A stretch of DNA of 64,000 bases from contig CM070580.1 in NCBI GenBank assembly GCA_036346355.1, positions 26,331,374-26,395,373 on the forward strand, given 5' to 3'. The notes below the pieces were generated by a model. It did not search any database, was not told the DNA's origin, and saw only the letters and a program-made list of their open reading frames with translations. This stretch comes from Rhipidocladum racemiflorum. Its lineage: Eukaryota; Streptophyta; Magnoliopsida; Poales; Poaceae. Below are positions 11,663 through 21,480 of the stretch, in pieces (within the stretch, counting starts at the first letter, position 1; the number at the start of each line of letters is the position of its first letter). Both the position numbers and the translations under genes were made by a program.

Positions 11663-11674
11663 GCTCTGATACCA
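11663..11674 (-). other. Primer-binding site (tRNA-iMet)
   Basis: On the minus strand TGGTATCAGAGC lies 2 bp inside the 5' LTR. It is complementary to the 3' end of plant initiator tRNA-Met, the usual copia primer. Confidence 0.95.
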
Positions 11675-11676
11675 CT

Positions 11677-13043
11677 TGTAGGATCGGATGACGTCAATCA
11701 GAGGGGGGGTGAATGATTGAGCGAGTGCTAAAACAAATTTTTAGTGATTCTTTAAACCCCCTAAACAAAATATAAAATATTGCTTTGGTGTAACGCAAAA
11801 ACAGATTAGCAGATATTCATTAAATCATGGATTCCCGGAGATCCAACCGTTCAATTGATGTGAAATTTTTACTGTAGAAACTAGATTCAATTTAGAAACT
11901 AACCCAACAAGAATCGACTCAATCGGATCTACGGAGCAAAAGTTATGGGCTTCGCAAGTTGACTGTGTCAATAATACCGAAAATAGATTGAACCCTAATT
12001 ACGAGATTAAACAAAATCTATGAGGAATTAACCAATCAAACTTTTTAGATCAATTAATTGATGCTCTAGGAAGGTTTGGAATAGATCAAATCAAAATATC
12101 ACGGAGAAATAATAAACCAATCTATAATCAAAACGTGCATGAAACGCAGACAGTTATCAAAACAAATGATCAAGCACTCGTTTATGCAACACTGTACCAA
12201 CAGAAATCTCGAGTTCTTGTAGCTAACCGTGTACTGTAGCTACGAGGTACTGGAACCTTGAATTGACTCGTCGCTTGCTTTTGCTAGGATGGCTTCGTCG
12301 CCGTCTTTTCTTCGGTGAACAACGCCGCCAAACTCTTCCTTTTGTTCCGTCGCACCACAATACTTCAACTTGCTGTCACTGGTCGCTTTTCTTTTTGCTC
12401 GACCATTTGTCAGAAGTGCTTCGCTTCTGCCGTATGTTCCAGCCGCCGTGACTCCTCCCTTTTTATATTGCTCCACGCACGTCCGAGTCGACTTTGCATA
12501 CGCAAGTGATCCTGTCCGAACAAGACTCTTACTTGACTTTCCTAGCCGAACAAAACTCAGACTCGTACAGACAGAAATGGCTAAAACTTCCTATCTCTAA
12601 TTAAGCACCTATATGCAAATATATCCGCCCAAAACACCTGGCCTAATATATGCACATAGTTCAAAATTCACACATGCACGCGTCACGGCCCACTGCCGCG
12701 CTACGCGTGACTCATTCTCCCTCACATGCATTGTTCTCTAATCCGAACGTCCCGCATGACATCCTCGATCATTTGAACCTCGATTCATCTCAGAACCTAG
12801 TTCCGATCCTCATCATCGACCACGTTCGACCTTAAGCAACACCTGCACATGAAAAACCACAAACAATTTTCCGAGCACAAGTCCACGACTTGACTCAAAA
12901 TCAGTCCATGCAACCACTCACACGAGCGTATTGCAGCAAGCAAAAATAATGATCATGCTATCACAAGCATATCAAATAATTAACTGAACCAGCACATTTT
13001 GCAAATTCAATTCTAAACCAATTTTTCAGCATATGATTTCACA
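11677..13043 (-). repeat. Copia 5' LTR
   Basis: Same boundaries (TGTAGG...TTCACA) and nearly the same sequence as 3969-5332. It is the 5' LTR by orientation and would carry the element's promoter. It is followed on the plus strand by the target duplication GGTTT. Confidence 0.95.
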
Positions 13044-13109
13044 GGTTTGTGTCATGAAGTTTTTCGTCAGAGATGGTTGATAGTGAACGAGGCACACCTG
13101 CCTATGCAA

Positions 13110-14360
13110 AGCAGCAGATAGAGGTGGGCACTCATGCTGGGCTTCTGTGGGCTAACCCGAGGCAAGTTGGGCACGGCATGGCCCAAAGCCTGGCCCAGTA
13201 CGGTACTATAGCTTGGGCCGTGCTGGGCCCAAAAATTGGGCACGATGGGTGGCCCGGCCCGACACGGAGGCGGCATAGCCAGGCCGATGGCTCTGTCGTG
13301 GGCCCGCGGCAGGGCACGCCAGCCATGGGGAGAGGAGCGGGGGTGGGGGTTACCTGCAGTTGCCACATTGTTCGCTGTTGTCCCGCCGTGTCGCAGGAGC
13401 CGTGTTGCCGTGCCGCGCCTCGGCCGTTGTCCTGTCGTACCTCGGCCGCACTGTGCCTCACCTCACCGTAGCGTGCGGCCGCACTAACTCCAGAGGGGGA
13501 AGGAAGATGTGTGGGAGGCTAGAGTTGGAGGGAGGCAAGGGATCCGATGCAGAGAGGGAGGCTGGAGGCGGGGGATTTGCCCCAGAGGGAGAGGGAGGCG
13601 GGAGATCCAATGTTGGGGAGTCGAAGGGGTGGAGGGGAAGGAGATGGAGCACATAGGGGCAGAAGGGAAGAGGGAAGGGGAGAGGTTGATCGGTGTGGGG
13701 CGTGGTGGCCATCAGGGGAAGGGGTGGGAACGGTTGGCGTAGGGATAAGGATGCCATCAAGGGCATGGGAGAAAGTGAGGCGCCATCGGGGAGTGGAGTG
13801 AGAAGGGGAGGGAGGCCGATCAAGCCGGGGTGGAGCCGCAGAGGAAGACATCGAGGGAGGATAGAGAGAGAGATTGGTGACAAAAACTTTTTTTTTCTAT
13901 AGTTTATGTTTATAGTTTCATGTGATGCTATCTTGGTCATGTTTTTTTTTCCATAGTTTATGTTTTTTTCTATAGTTCATGAGAATTGGGAGAAAACTTT
14001 CTGTGATGCTACATATCGTGTACTCGAACAGATATCCTGAGCTTTTGGGCCGACATGGAAGAAGACGCTTATGACGAGGGGGAGAAAGTTGGCGACGAGA
14101 AGGAACTGAAGCTAGACTGTGACACTGTGAAGAAGGCCATGAGGATGAAAGGACATCCTAGTGATGGACCAGAGGAGAAGCCATTGACGTTCGAGGAGAA
14201 GCCATTGCCAGTTCAAGAGAGAACGCACGTAAGAGAGATACTGATTGTGCGAGATAGAGAGCGAACGAGAGACTGAGAGATTGAAAGAGACATTGATCAA
14301 GCAAGAGAGGCTGGGAGATTGAGAGAGAGAGAGATTGATCGAGCGAGAGAGACTGATTGG

Positions 14361-14431
<71 letters not shown>

Positions 14432-14830
14432 ATCGAGCGAGAGAGACTGATTGGGTGAGGGAGAGAGAGACTAATCGGACGAGAGAGAGCGCAAGAGATG
14501 AGAGATTAAGAGAGATAACGACAGAAAGAGAGGGAGAAACGGTTAAGAATAAATAAAATTTACTCTTTTTTTTAATATTTGTGTCCACTGCCTCAGCTCT
14601 ATTTGTCTCCGGCTATTTCCTCTCGTCACAATAATGCAAATGGGCTAGGTCTAAGCTGGCACGGCACGAAGCGCAAATGAGCTGTGTTTGAGCTCATCGA
14701 AGGCGAGCCGGGTCGGGCCGGCACGGTACGCCGAGCATGATGGGCTGTCACGGCCCAGCACGGTTCAGACACCAAGCACGATGAACCTGTACTAGCCCAG
14801 CACAGCTCTAGCAGCAGACTTCTCCTATCT
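13110..14830. other. GC-rich segment, possibly a degraded TIR element
   Basis: Both ends consist of shuffled GGGC/GCACGG/GGCCC words: 'gggcacggcatggcccaaag' near 13160 and, in inverse orientation, 'gggctgtcacggcccagcac' near 14742. This resembles the subterminal repeats of some grass hAT-like elements. Clean termini and a target duplication were not found. The interior is a purine-rich, low-complexity stretch (13490-13870) and the GA microsatellite. Open frames here are Pro/Ser/Arg-rich low-complexity products without family similarity. Confidence 0.35.
14366..14428. repeat. (GA)n microsatellite
   Basis: A perfect GA run of about 60 bp. The flank 'gattgatcgagcgagagaga' occurs on both sides (14333 and 14427), so a ~94-bp unit was duplicated around the run. 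Confidence 0.9.
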
Positions 14831-16191
14831 ACTAGTCGAATGTGTCAGAGATAGGACATCAGCGACGAGGTCAGCTGATTGGAAAAAAAGGAAGCAGAAA
14901 GAGGATCTGCGTAGAGGCTGGGTCGACGGTGCCAGATCTGGCGCTCTTCCTCGCGGTGGTGCTGCATCGAAGGAACGGAAGCCCAAGGCTTGACGGCTTT
15001 GGCGTTGCGTCAATGGAGTGGATATGGAGAAAAGGTGCTAGGCTCGGCGACAACAGTGCTGCGTCGAAGGAGCAGATCTGGGGAGTTGCTCATCGGCGTT
15101 GAGCAGTACTGGCAACGAGGTTGTGGTAGCACTAGCAGTAGCAGTTCGATGGGTGAGAAGCAGAGGGAAACTAAAGAGCCGCTCTCTCCCGGCGAGGTGG
15201 AACGGCGGTGGTGTAGGCCGCGCTGGAGTTTTTCTCCGCCGACGACTGAAAATAACAAGCGAGGTTTGTTTAAAAAAATAACAAGCGGGGTGAGAGTGTA
15301 GTTTTGGAAATTTCCAAAAGAATCCTTCCTTCAAAAACACCGACTATTGCAAACATTCTAAAGGAGATGGATGGTTTGGTATAGTGCTTACAGGAGTAAA
15401 GAAACCATAAAATTGGATGGTATTGTGCTGAAGTGAAGAACTTTGGGTGGTATAGAACCAATTTAACTCTCATAAACAAAATAATACGAGTTTCTTCACA
15501 TCCGTGAGTTGATTGTCCATCAGACTCGAAATTTTCATTCGATCGACATAGTAAAGAAACCATATGGAATCTATCGTTTATAAATAATTAATCATAAATA
15601 TAAAATTTGCAAGTCCCAGGGAGTTTTTCTCCACTGCTAAAAGCAGACTAGCTCATGCATTCCCAAGTTGATAAGTTGATCTTAAGTAACTTGTAAACTA
15701 AATTAAATACACAGTTTTGAAAGATTTATCATCGGCGTCACAAAGAAGACATTCCAGTAATGCTAAGCTAGCGCGAGAATCATATAAACACAAACACGAT
15801 GGAACGGTAATATTTTCACCAGTAAATTACAGTACGATTTGGTTATCTGATGATCTGAAATTTCAGTGCTACTAGCAAAATAGTACGATAAAAGTATGAT
15901 GTTCTATAGCAAAACTTAGTAGCATATAATTTATAATTTTTTTATATATATACAAACGGAGGTGAGATTAGAACCTGTGAAGATTTTTGAATGGCCAGTA
16001 TTGATCAATTGCTTCCATAATCCATTCTTTTTTACTTATTGTTTTGGATATCTCACGGTCTCTTATACAAATTTTCGAAGTACTGCTTTTGATGAAAAAT
16101 CTATAGTAATATATCACTTTGATGTGATAAATGTAAATACTTTGGTGTACGTTACTGTTAAAGTTTGAAAAATATTATTGCTACTAGTTAA
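14831..16191. other. Intergenic, no recognisable gene
   Basis: A moderately GC-rich part (to about 15290) is followed by AT-rich sequence. No conserved protein, RNA or bounded transposon was seen in either strand. Confidence 0.5.
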
Positions 16192-16427
16192 TCTCTACTA
16201 TATAAAGTGAGAGTTTCTTCCCACGTCACATTAATTGCCATGTTTAATTGCCCTGTTTAATTGCCCTACGCAAGAAACGAAGCGTTGCTTTAATTAGTCA
16301 GCTTTTGCAAGAAACAAAGCGTTAAAGATAGATGTTTGATCTTATGAAATGGTATTTTTTTATTTTTTAATCTTTATTTTTCGTTATCAATTTTGTTTTT
16401 CGTAGCAACGCACGGGCATATAACTAG
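16192..16427 (+). mobile_element. Short non-autonomous Helitron, copy 2
   Basis: It begins TCTCTACTATATAAAGTGAG after A16191 and ends GCACGGGCATATAACTAG before T16428, the same termini and interior as the copy at 2759-3019. At 236 bp it is 25 bp shorter. There is no coding capacity. Confidence 0.75.
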
Positions 16428-16670
16428 TAGTTATTGAAGGGGCAGATAATTGAATCATTGAATGGCAGTTTGTAAATCGTAAAATGACCTTAGTTGGCTT
16501 TCCTTAATAAAATTGCTAATTTTTATTTTCCCCTTAAAAATCCATATAAATTCATCTATTCACTTGCATATATGAATGCCATGTAACTGCTTGATAGAGT
16601 AAACAGATAAGCAGCCCATAACACTGAATAAAGGGAAGAAACATTCTCCGGAAGGTTCCTGTACAAAACT

Positions 16671-16716
16671 GATGTGAAAACCGGCTCAAAAAAAAAAAAA
16701 AAAAAGATGTGAAAAC
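16671..16716 (+). mobile_element. Severely truncated poly(A) retroposon with 11-bp TSD
   Basis: The direct repeat GATGTGAAAAC (16671-16681 and 16706-16716) encloses only CGGCTC followed by 18 A. This is the footprint expected of LINE-driven retroposition with extreme 5' truncation. Duplication by slippage is a less likely alternative. Confidence 0.6.
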
Positions 16717-17104
16717 AATTGTCCAGATTTTTTTCAGGACAGGCCAAGCTAAAAGTTTATTAAGTAATCACAGAAGGATTACACTCATGAGGGATATCAC
16801 TGTAGCCACACTAATTAACACCAAATAATTAAAACTAATCACTCTTACTTTTTGAGGGGAAAGTCTTTTATTTTCAGCAGAGACACTTTTACAAACACAC
16901 AGTATTCCTTAGCACATTATCCTCATCCATATATACCTTTTACGTCACATACGTAGAAATGTACGTGAGAACACCACAGTACATTACGAGATACAACACA
17001 ACACATGACATCAAATACATAAGTACGTAGGAATAGGACAAATACCATGATCGCAGATGATCAAACGACGACGAATGATCACCACAGATATTCGTTTCAT
17101 CGCA

Positions 17105-18091
17105 TTAAAAGGACAGCTCCTTGCTGACAAACGTCACCCTCTTCTCGAGCGCGCCCGCCTCCATCCTGCAGCACTTGCACGGCGGGCTCACCACCGGCAC
17201 CGCGCCGCGCGCGTGCGCACGCCCACGCCCATTTTGGCGTCCATTCGCGTGCGCCTCCACCTTGCGCGCGATGATCACGGAGTTGATCACCTCGTCGTCG
17301 GGATGGTACACGGCCATGACATCGAACCCGCCTCGGTAGATATCCTCAGGATCGACGATGGGATAAAGAAACCCGCGAGCACCGTGCGCGCTCCGCACAA
17401 CAAGGGCCGCTCCGTCCGCCATGTGTGTGCCCAGGTGCGCTATCACCTTGGCCTTCTCCTCAGCCGCCATGCCGACGAGCGCGGCCAGGAAGAGCACGTC
17501 GTAAGCGCCGAGCTCCAGCGTCAGGTCGGCGATGTCGGCCGTGTGGAACGACATGCGGGCGCCCACATCCTTGTCCGAGCTAACCAGCTTCCTAGCCCGC
17601 TCGTTCGCCGCGTCGCACCGGTCGTAGTTGTCGAACAACGCGTTGGGCAGGTGGCGCGCGGCTAGCACGAGCGAGCTGAACGGCAGCGGGCCCGACCCAA
17701 CGAACGCGATGCGGGCCGGAGCAAGGCCGGGCACGTAGCGAGTCAAGAGCTCGTACTCGAGCCTGCTGAGGTTGATGTAGTTGCTGTAGTAAGGGAAGCG
17801 ATCGAGGTGATCGAGCGGGTTATCGAAGGCGGCGAGCATGTCGGAGTAGTGCGCCTCGAGCCGCCCCTCGGCGTCGGAGCAGAGGCGGATGAGCCCCTCC
17901 CGCATCTTCTGCGCCTCCGGACCTAGCTTACTCACGTCGACAGGGCTCGGCGGAACGCACGCCATGACAAGGTCGGTGAACAGCTCGTCCGCATCAGCAG
18001 ACGGGCTCAGCGACGGCAGCTTGGCTATGGCGGCGTGGAGCCCGGCGATCTTCTGAACCAGGGCATTAACCTCCATGTTTTCGGCCTCCAT
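17105..18091 (-). CDS. NAS1: Nicotianamine synthase
   Basis: A 328-residue intronless gene. Nicotianamine synthase joins three aminocarboxypropyl groups from S-adenosylmethionine to make nicotianamine, the metal chelator for Fe/Zn movement and the precursor of mugineic acid phytosiderophores in grasses. The frame starts MEAENMEV, as family members do, and is complete to ...SKELSF. VGSGPLPFSS (131-140) is the SAM-site glycine-rich segment. FDNYDRCDAANERA and HTADIADL follow the Rossmann-like pattern. LEYELL (111-116) contains the overlapping Y-x-x-hydrophobic and di-leucine motifs reported to matter for vesicle behaviour of rice NAS2. The C-terminal ~45 residues (HANGRQNGRGRAHARG...) are the usual variable tail. 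Length fits the family (about 320-340). The family is certain. The paralogue name NAS1 rests only on remembered gene order next to EZ1; NAS2 is possible. Confidence 0.95.
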   Translation of the reverse strand: MEAENMEVNALVQKIAGLHAAIAKLPSLSPSADADELFTDLVMACVPPSPVDVSKLGPEAQKMREGLIRLCSDAEGRLEAHYSDMLAAFDNPLDHLDRFPYYSNYINLSRLEYELLTRYVPGLAPARIAFVGSGPLPFSSLVLAARHLPNALFDNYDRCDAANERARKLVSSDKDVGARMSFHTADIADLTLELGAYDVLFLAALVGMAAEEKAKVIAHLGTHMADGAALVVRSAHGARGFLYPIVDPEDIYRGGFDVMAVYHPDDEVINSVIIARKVEAHANGRQNGRGRAHARGAVPVVSPPCKCCRMEAGALEKRVTFVSKELSF

Positions 18092-18209
18092 TTTACTTCT
18101 TGTTACTAATGCACGAACTCTGAATTAGCACAAGGCAATGGGGATGGACAGGAGGGCTCGAGATGCTCGAATACTTGATGAGCTCTGGGATGGGTGCCAG
18201 CCAGGCCGG

Positions 18210-18217
18210 TATATATA
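18210..18217 (-). promoter_or_regulatory. TATA box of the nicotianamine synthase gene
   Basis: TATATATA on the minus strand lies about 120 bp upstream of the ATG at 18091. A start site roughly 30 bp downstream would leave a leader of about 90 bp. A second TATATAT occurs near 18236. Confidence 0.6.
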
Positions 18218-18278
18218 GCAGCAGGCCAGTAGCCGGTATATATTTGCTACTGTCTTGAAATGTTTCGTGCGTCCGATT

Positions 18279-18629
18279 GCATGCCTGGACCGATCAGGAA
18301 GCTGAAAAAGGCGCGCGAATGGCGCACTTCACGCGTCCATGCGGACCATGCCCGATGAGGCCGGTTTCATGCCTCTGCTGTGATTTGTACGTGATCGTTT
18401 GCTACTATTGGCGGCTCGTCTCCGAACGCCAATCTTCATGCACACTCCCTAGTTGCGATCGACCTGTGTCGGCCTTCGAACGATCCAGCCAATGGGTCCC
18501 GTTGCAACGGTTTGACTCGCTAATAATAATAATATAATCAGACTCGATACTCTACGACGTCACCATCAACCTCATCAACGACGTCACCATCCCGCACCCT
18601 TCCATTCCCATGTGTTGTCGTACGCATGC
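18279..18629. promoter_or_regulatory. Cluster of CATGC elements upstream of NAS
   Basis: CATGC occurs on the plus strand at 18280, 18338, 18347, 18368, 18437 and 18625. Two of these sit in the palindrome GCATGC. A further copy is at 18864. Roughly 0.7 occurrences would be expected by chance on both strands of 350 bp. CATGC is the core recognised by the rice ABI3/VP1-type factor IDEF1, known to regulate iron-deficiency genes including NAS. Function here is inferred. Confidence 0.5.
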
Positions 18630-18872
18630 GTCGTAGTTTCCTAAATCTATCTAGTTTCAGCCTTTACGTTTCCTGTCAATAAATAAATTCGGGACGAGAC
18701 CTATCTTTCCATTGCACCGTTTGGTCCGCCACGCCGGAGACAAAGAAAGTGAGGGACTACTTGAGTCTGCCTTTTTTTTTAAGGGTACAAAACAACACAC
18801 GCAACTTAGCACACCAGTACACCACTCATCGCTTAGCATATACATTGGTGTATATCCAATACACATGCTTAA

Positions 18873-19478
18873 GGGTCTGTTTATTTCAGTTAGGATTATA
18901 GAAAACAACTTTTAAAAGCTGAAAGGTGAACAAACAGACAACTTTTAATTTGAATCGTAACAATCTGAATGCCATATTATAACAATTTCACGATCCACTC
19001 TGAAATAGCTTTCCTTAGCTTTTTTTTTAGAAAGGACCATAATGTCTATCAAATTTTAGTCGAAATTACCCACCATTACCCCTCGCCCTTCCACTGTTCA
19101 CGCCATAATCTATTCAATTCACATTTCAAGGCAATCTAATTTTTTGTTAGTAAATTGTGATGCTCTGCACCATAGACAAATACCCTTATAGAAGACAAGA
19201 GTTCAAATTTGTATGAATGATATATTTTTTGCTATTTAATTATGTATTTCTAGTATTTTATAAATGAGCTACAGGTGCGAAAATATGAAAATAAGGCAAC
19301 AAAACAGATCGAGGGTACAACTGACTTTTGCTACGCAGAAACAACAATCCAAACAAATTATAATCTGAGTTGACAAACATCCATCAACTTTTCAACCTCC
19401 AGCTTTTAACAATCCAGCTATTACAATCCAGATTTTAAAAGCTGCTTTCTACAATCCTTAGCTGAAACAAACAGGCCC
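18873..19478. mobile_element. Non-autonomous TIR element (MITE)
   Basis: The ends GGGTCTGTTTATTTCAGTTA and, inverted, GGGCCTGTTTGTTTCAGCTA match over about 30 bp. Further inverted 'aacttttaaaagctg'-type similarity lies inside. No clear target duplication was found. The ~600-bp interior is AT-rich and non-coding. It lies about 780 bp upstream of the nicotianamine synthase start. Confidence 0.65.
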
Positions 19479-19484
19479 TACGTA

Positions 19485-19994
19485 AATGATTGGAGACTCA
19501 AAATATCCACAGCGGAAAAACACACATTATAACTATATTACAATCCGGAGGTTTGAAGCCTCTTCACCGCATCCACCTATCACCCCACCGGTTTTTCGAA
19601 AAAAATCCCTCCATTTCCTCTAAATTACGGATAGGTCTTGTAAAATTACGAAAAGGTCCTCCATGATTTTTTGTGAAGGAAAAAAAACGCTTCCAAATTG
19701 CGTTTAGGTCCCCCGTTTGTTACTTTACGGAAAAAAACTCCCGTTAATACAAATCACAAACGAGTCCTTTTCTAATTTTTCAGGATAACGCTCAGGTCCA
19801 AAAAAATAACAACCAGGTCCCCGTTCCTTACGTCGAGATCCTTTCTCCGTTTTTTCCGAAAAAAATATTTTCGCCAACAGAAATACCCTATAAAAAATTG
19901 TAAAATACAACTCGATCTATTTTTTCTCCGAAAAAAAATACGCAAATCCGTTTTTCGTTCACGCGCGAGGCGTGCGCCGCGCTTATTGACCTAG
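19485..19994. mobile_element. Possible Helitron 3' end, left boundary unknown
   Basis: The segment ends GCGAGGCGTGCGCCGCGC-TTATTGAC-CTAG followed by T: a GC hairpin (GGCG/CGCC) about 11 bp before CTAG, a Helitron-like 3' end. No matching TC start was recognised. The interior has repeated 'aggtcc' phrases at roughly 30-50 bp spacing and no gene. Confidence 0.3.
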
Positions 19995-20642
19995 TAGTGT
20001 ATATACCGTTCTTAATTTTATTACCGTAAGGGCATGTTTGGAAGCCCGATTCCCGGCCAGGAATCCGGCCCATTCCCGGGGTTGAAAGCCACTGGGCTTG
20101 TTCTCCCGGGGCCAATGGAATTCACGTTTGGAGCCCGACTCCCTGTGGAAATGTCGGCCTTTTCCGCGCCGTTTCCCTGTGGAAACATTCCTTTCCTCCT
20201 GACGCCGGGTTAGGGTTCCCGTCTCGTCCCCCTCGCGAGTCGCCTCCGCCCCGCGACCTCGCCTCCGCCCGTGTCGCCCGCCTCCGCCCCGCGACCTCGC
20301 CTCCGCCCGTGTCGCCTCCTCTCACGAGATCCAGGCCGCCACCGCCACCGCCTGCAAGAGATCCGAAGGTAACGCCCCGCCGCTAGGGTTCCCGTCCACT
20401 AGGGTTCCCCGTCTCATATTCTTTCTTGCAGATCTCGGTGGAAGACCGCGACGGCTCCACCTCCTCCCCAGCAGCGCCGCCTTGCGCCGTCGACTCGGTT
20501 AGTTCATCGTCCTCTTGATATAAGGCTTTGGTCCAGGAATCCTGAAGTATTATGTATGCTAGTGCATAGCTATTTGTTACTGCTCATTGTTGGCTATAGA
20601 TGAGATGTTTTAGTAATGCTAAATCTAATTGCTAAGTAGTGA

Positions 20643-21124
20643 TAGTTGCGGTACATGTTGTAAAATTTCTTTATTCTGTTAAGAAAATTTGTTCATGGTG
20701 GCCTACTATTTGCTTGATGAGATTTGTTCTTTATTGCTATAGATGAGATTTGTTCATGGTGACCTACTATTTTCTACTTAGTTTGTAGTTTGTATCAGGG
20801 TAAAAGGCCCTATGTCAAAACATGTTTCATCATTTTATCAAACAATCTATGCAAGTCTGTTTGGTTATGTGTGCTACTCCATATAGTTGTGGTACATGTT
20901 GTAAATTCTTTATTCTGTTAAGAAAATTTGTTCATGGTGGCCTACTATTTGCTTGATGAGATTTGTTCTTTATTGCTATAGATGAGATTTGTTCATGGTG
21001 ACCTACTATTTTCTACTTAGTTTGTAGTTTGTATCAGGGTAAAAGGCCCTATGTCAAAACATGTTTCATCATTTTATCAAACAATCTATGCAAGTCTGTT
21101 TGGTTATGTGTGCTACTCCATATA
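20643..21124. repeat. 241-bp tandem duplication inside the Harbinger element
   Basis: 20643-20883 and 20884-21124 are almost identical (one A fewer in the second copy near 20909). The near-identity implies a recent duplication in the untranslated leader of the transposase gene. Confidence 0.9.
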
Positions 21125-21480
21125 GTTAGCTACTATGCAGATGCGACTTTTTTTTTCTAGAACAGGCCACTGCTTTACTTTTGTGTGTAATCAAAGTTGA
21201 GTTACAATCAGTCTGAATGCAATTTAAAAGAAAACTAAGAAGAAAGATTTGCAGAGATTTCAAATTGGTTATGAATTTCTATAGAAATGGAGTATTGTTT
21301 TGTACACAGCACTAGCATACATAATACTGTATGGAAGCTATATCTATAGTAATGCATCAATTAAGTTCTGTACTATAATTTGTGTTCTAAAACAAGTAAT
21401 CAATACAGCAGAATCACCTAAATCACAATGAGTTGTTTGGCTATTTGCTCATAGACTCTTATATTTGTATGTATTAGCAA

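Larger units (their letters stand above)
3969..13043 (-). mobile_element. Full-length Ty1-copia LTR retrotransposon
   Basis: Two near-identical LTRs of about 1.36 kb (TGTAGG...TTCACA) enclose a minus-strand gag-pol region. The 5-bp target duplication GGTTT flanks the element at 3964-3968 and 13044-13048. A tRNA-iMet primer-binding site and a polypurine tract sit at the expected inner LTR borders. The protease motif WFIDSGCSRHMTGD, the order protease-integrase-RT-RNase H, the long LTRs and about 1.1 kb of untranslated sequence before the 3' LTR suggest the SIRE/Maximus lineage (inference). Gag, protease-integrase and the integrase-RT junction are frameshifted, so the copy is unlikely to be autonomous. 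Confidence 0.95.

Noticed and set aside
13458..13940. 160-codon minus-strand Pro/Leu/Ser-rich frame
   Set aside because: Low-complexity translation of a purine-rich tract; no domain and no splice support.
14055..14588. Acidic plus-strand frame and Ser/Leu-repeat minus-strand frame near the GA microsatellite
   Set aside because: Compositional products of GA repeats.
17057..17665. 202-codon plus-strand frame opposite nicotianamine synthase
   Set aside because: It is the antisense of a GC-rich coding sequence; the peptide (RRAHHRHRAARVRTP...) is compositional and resembles no family.
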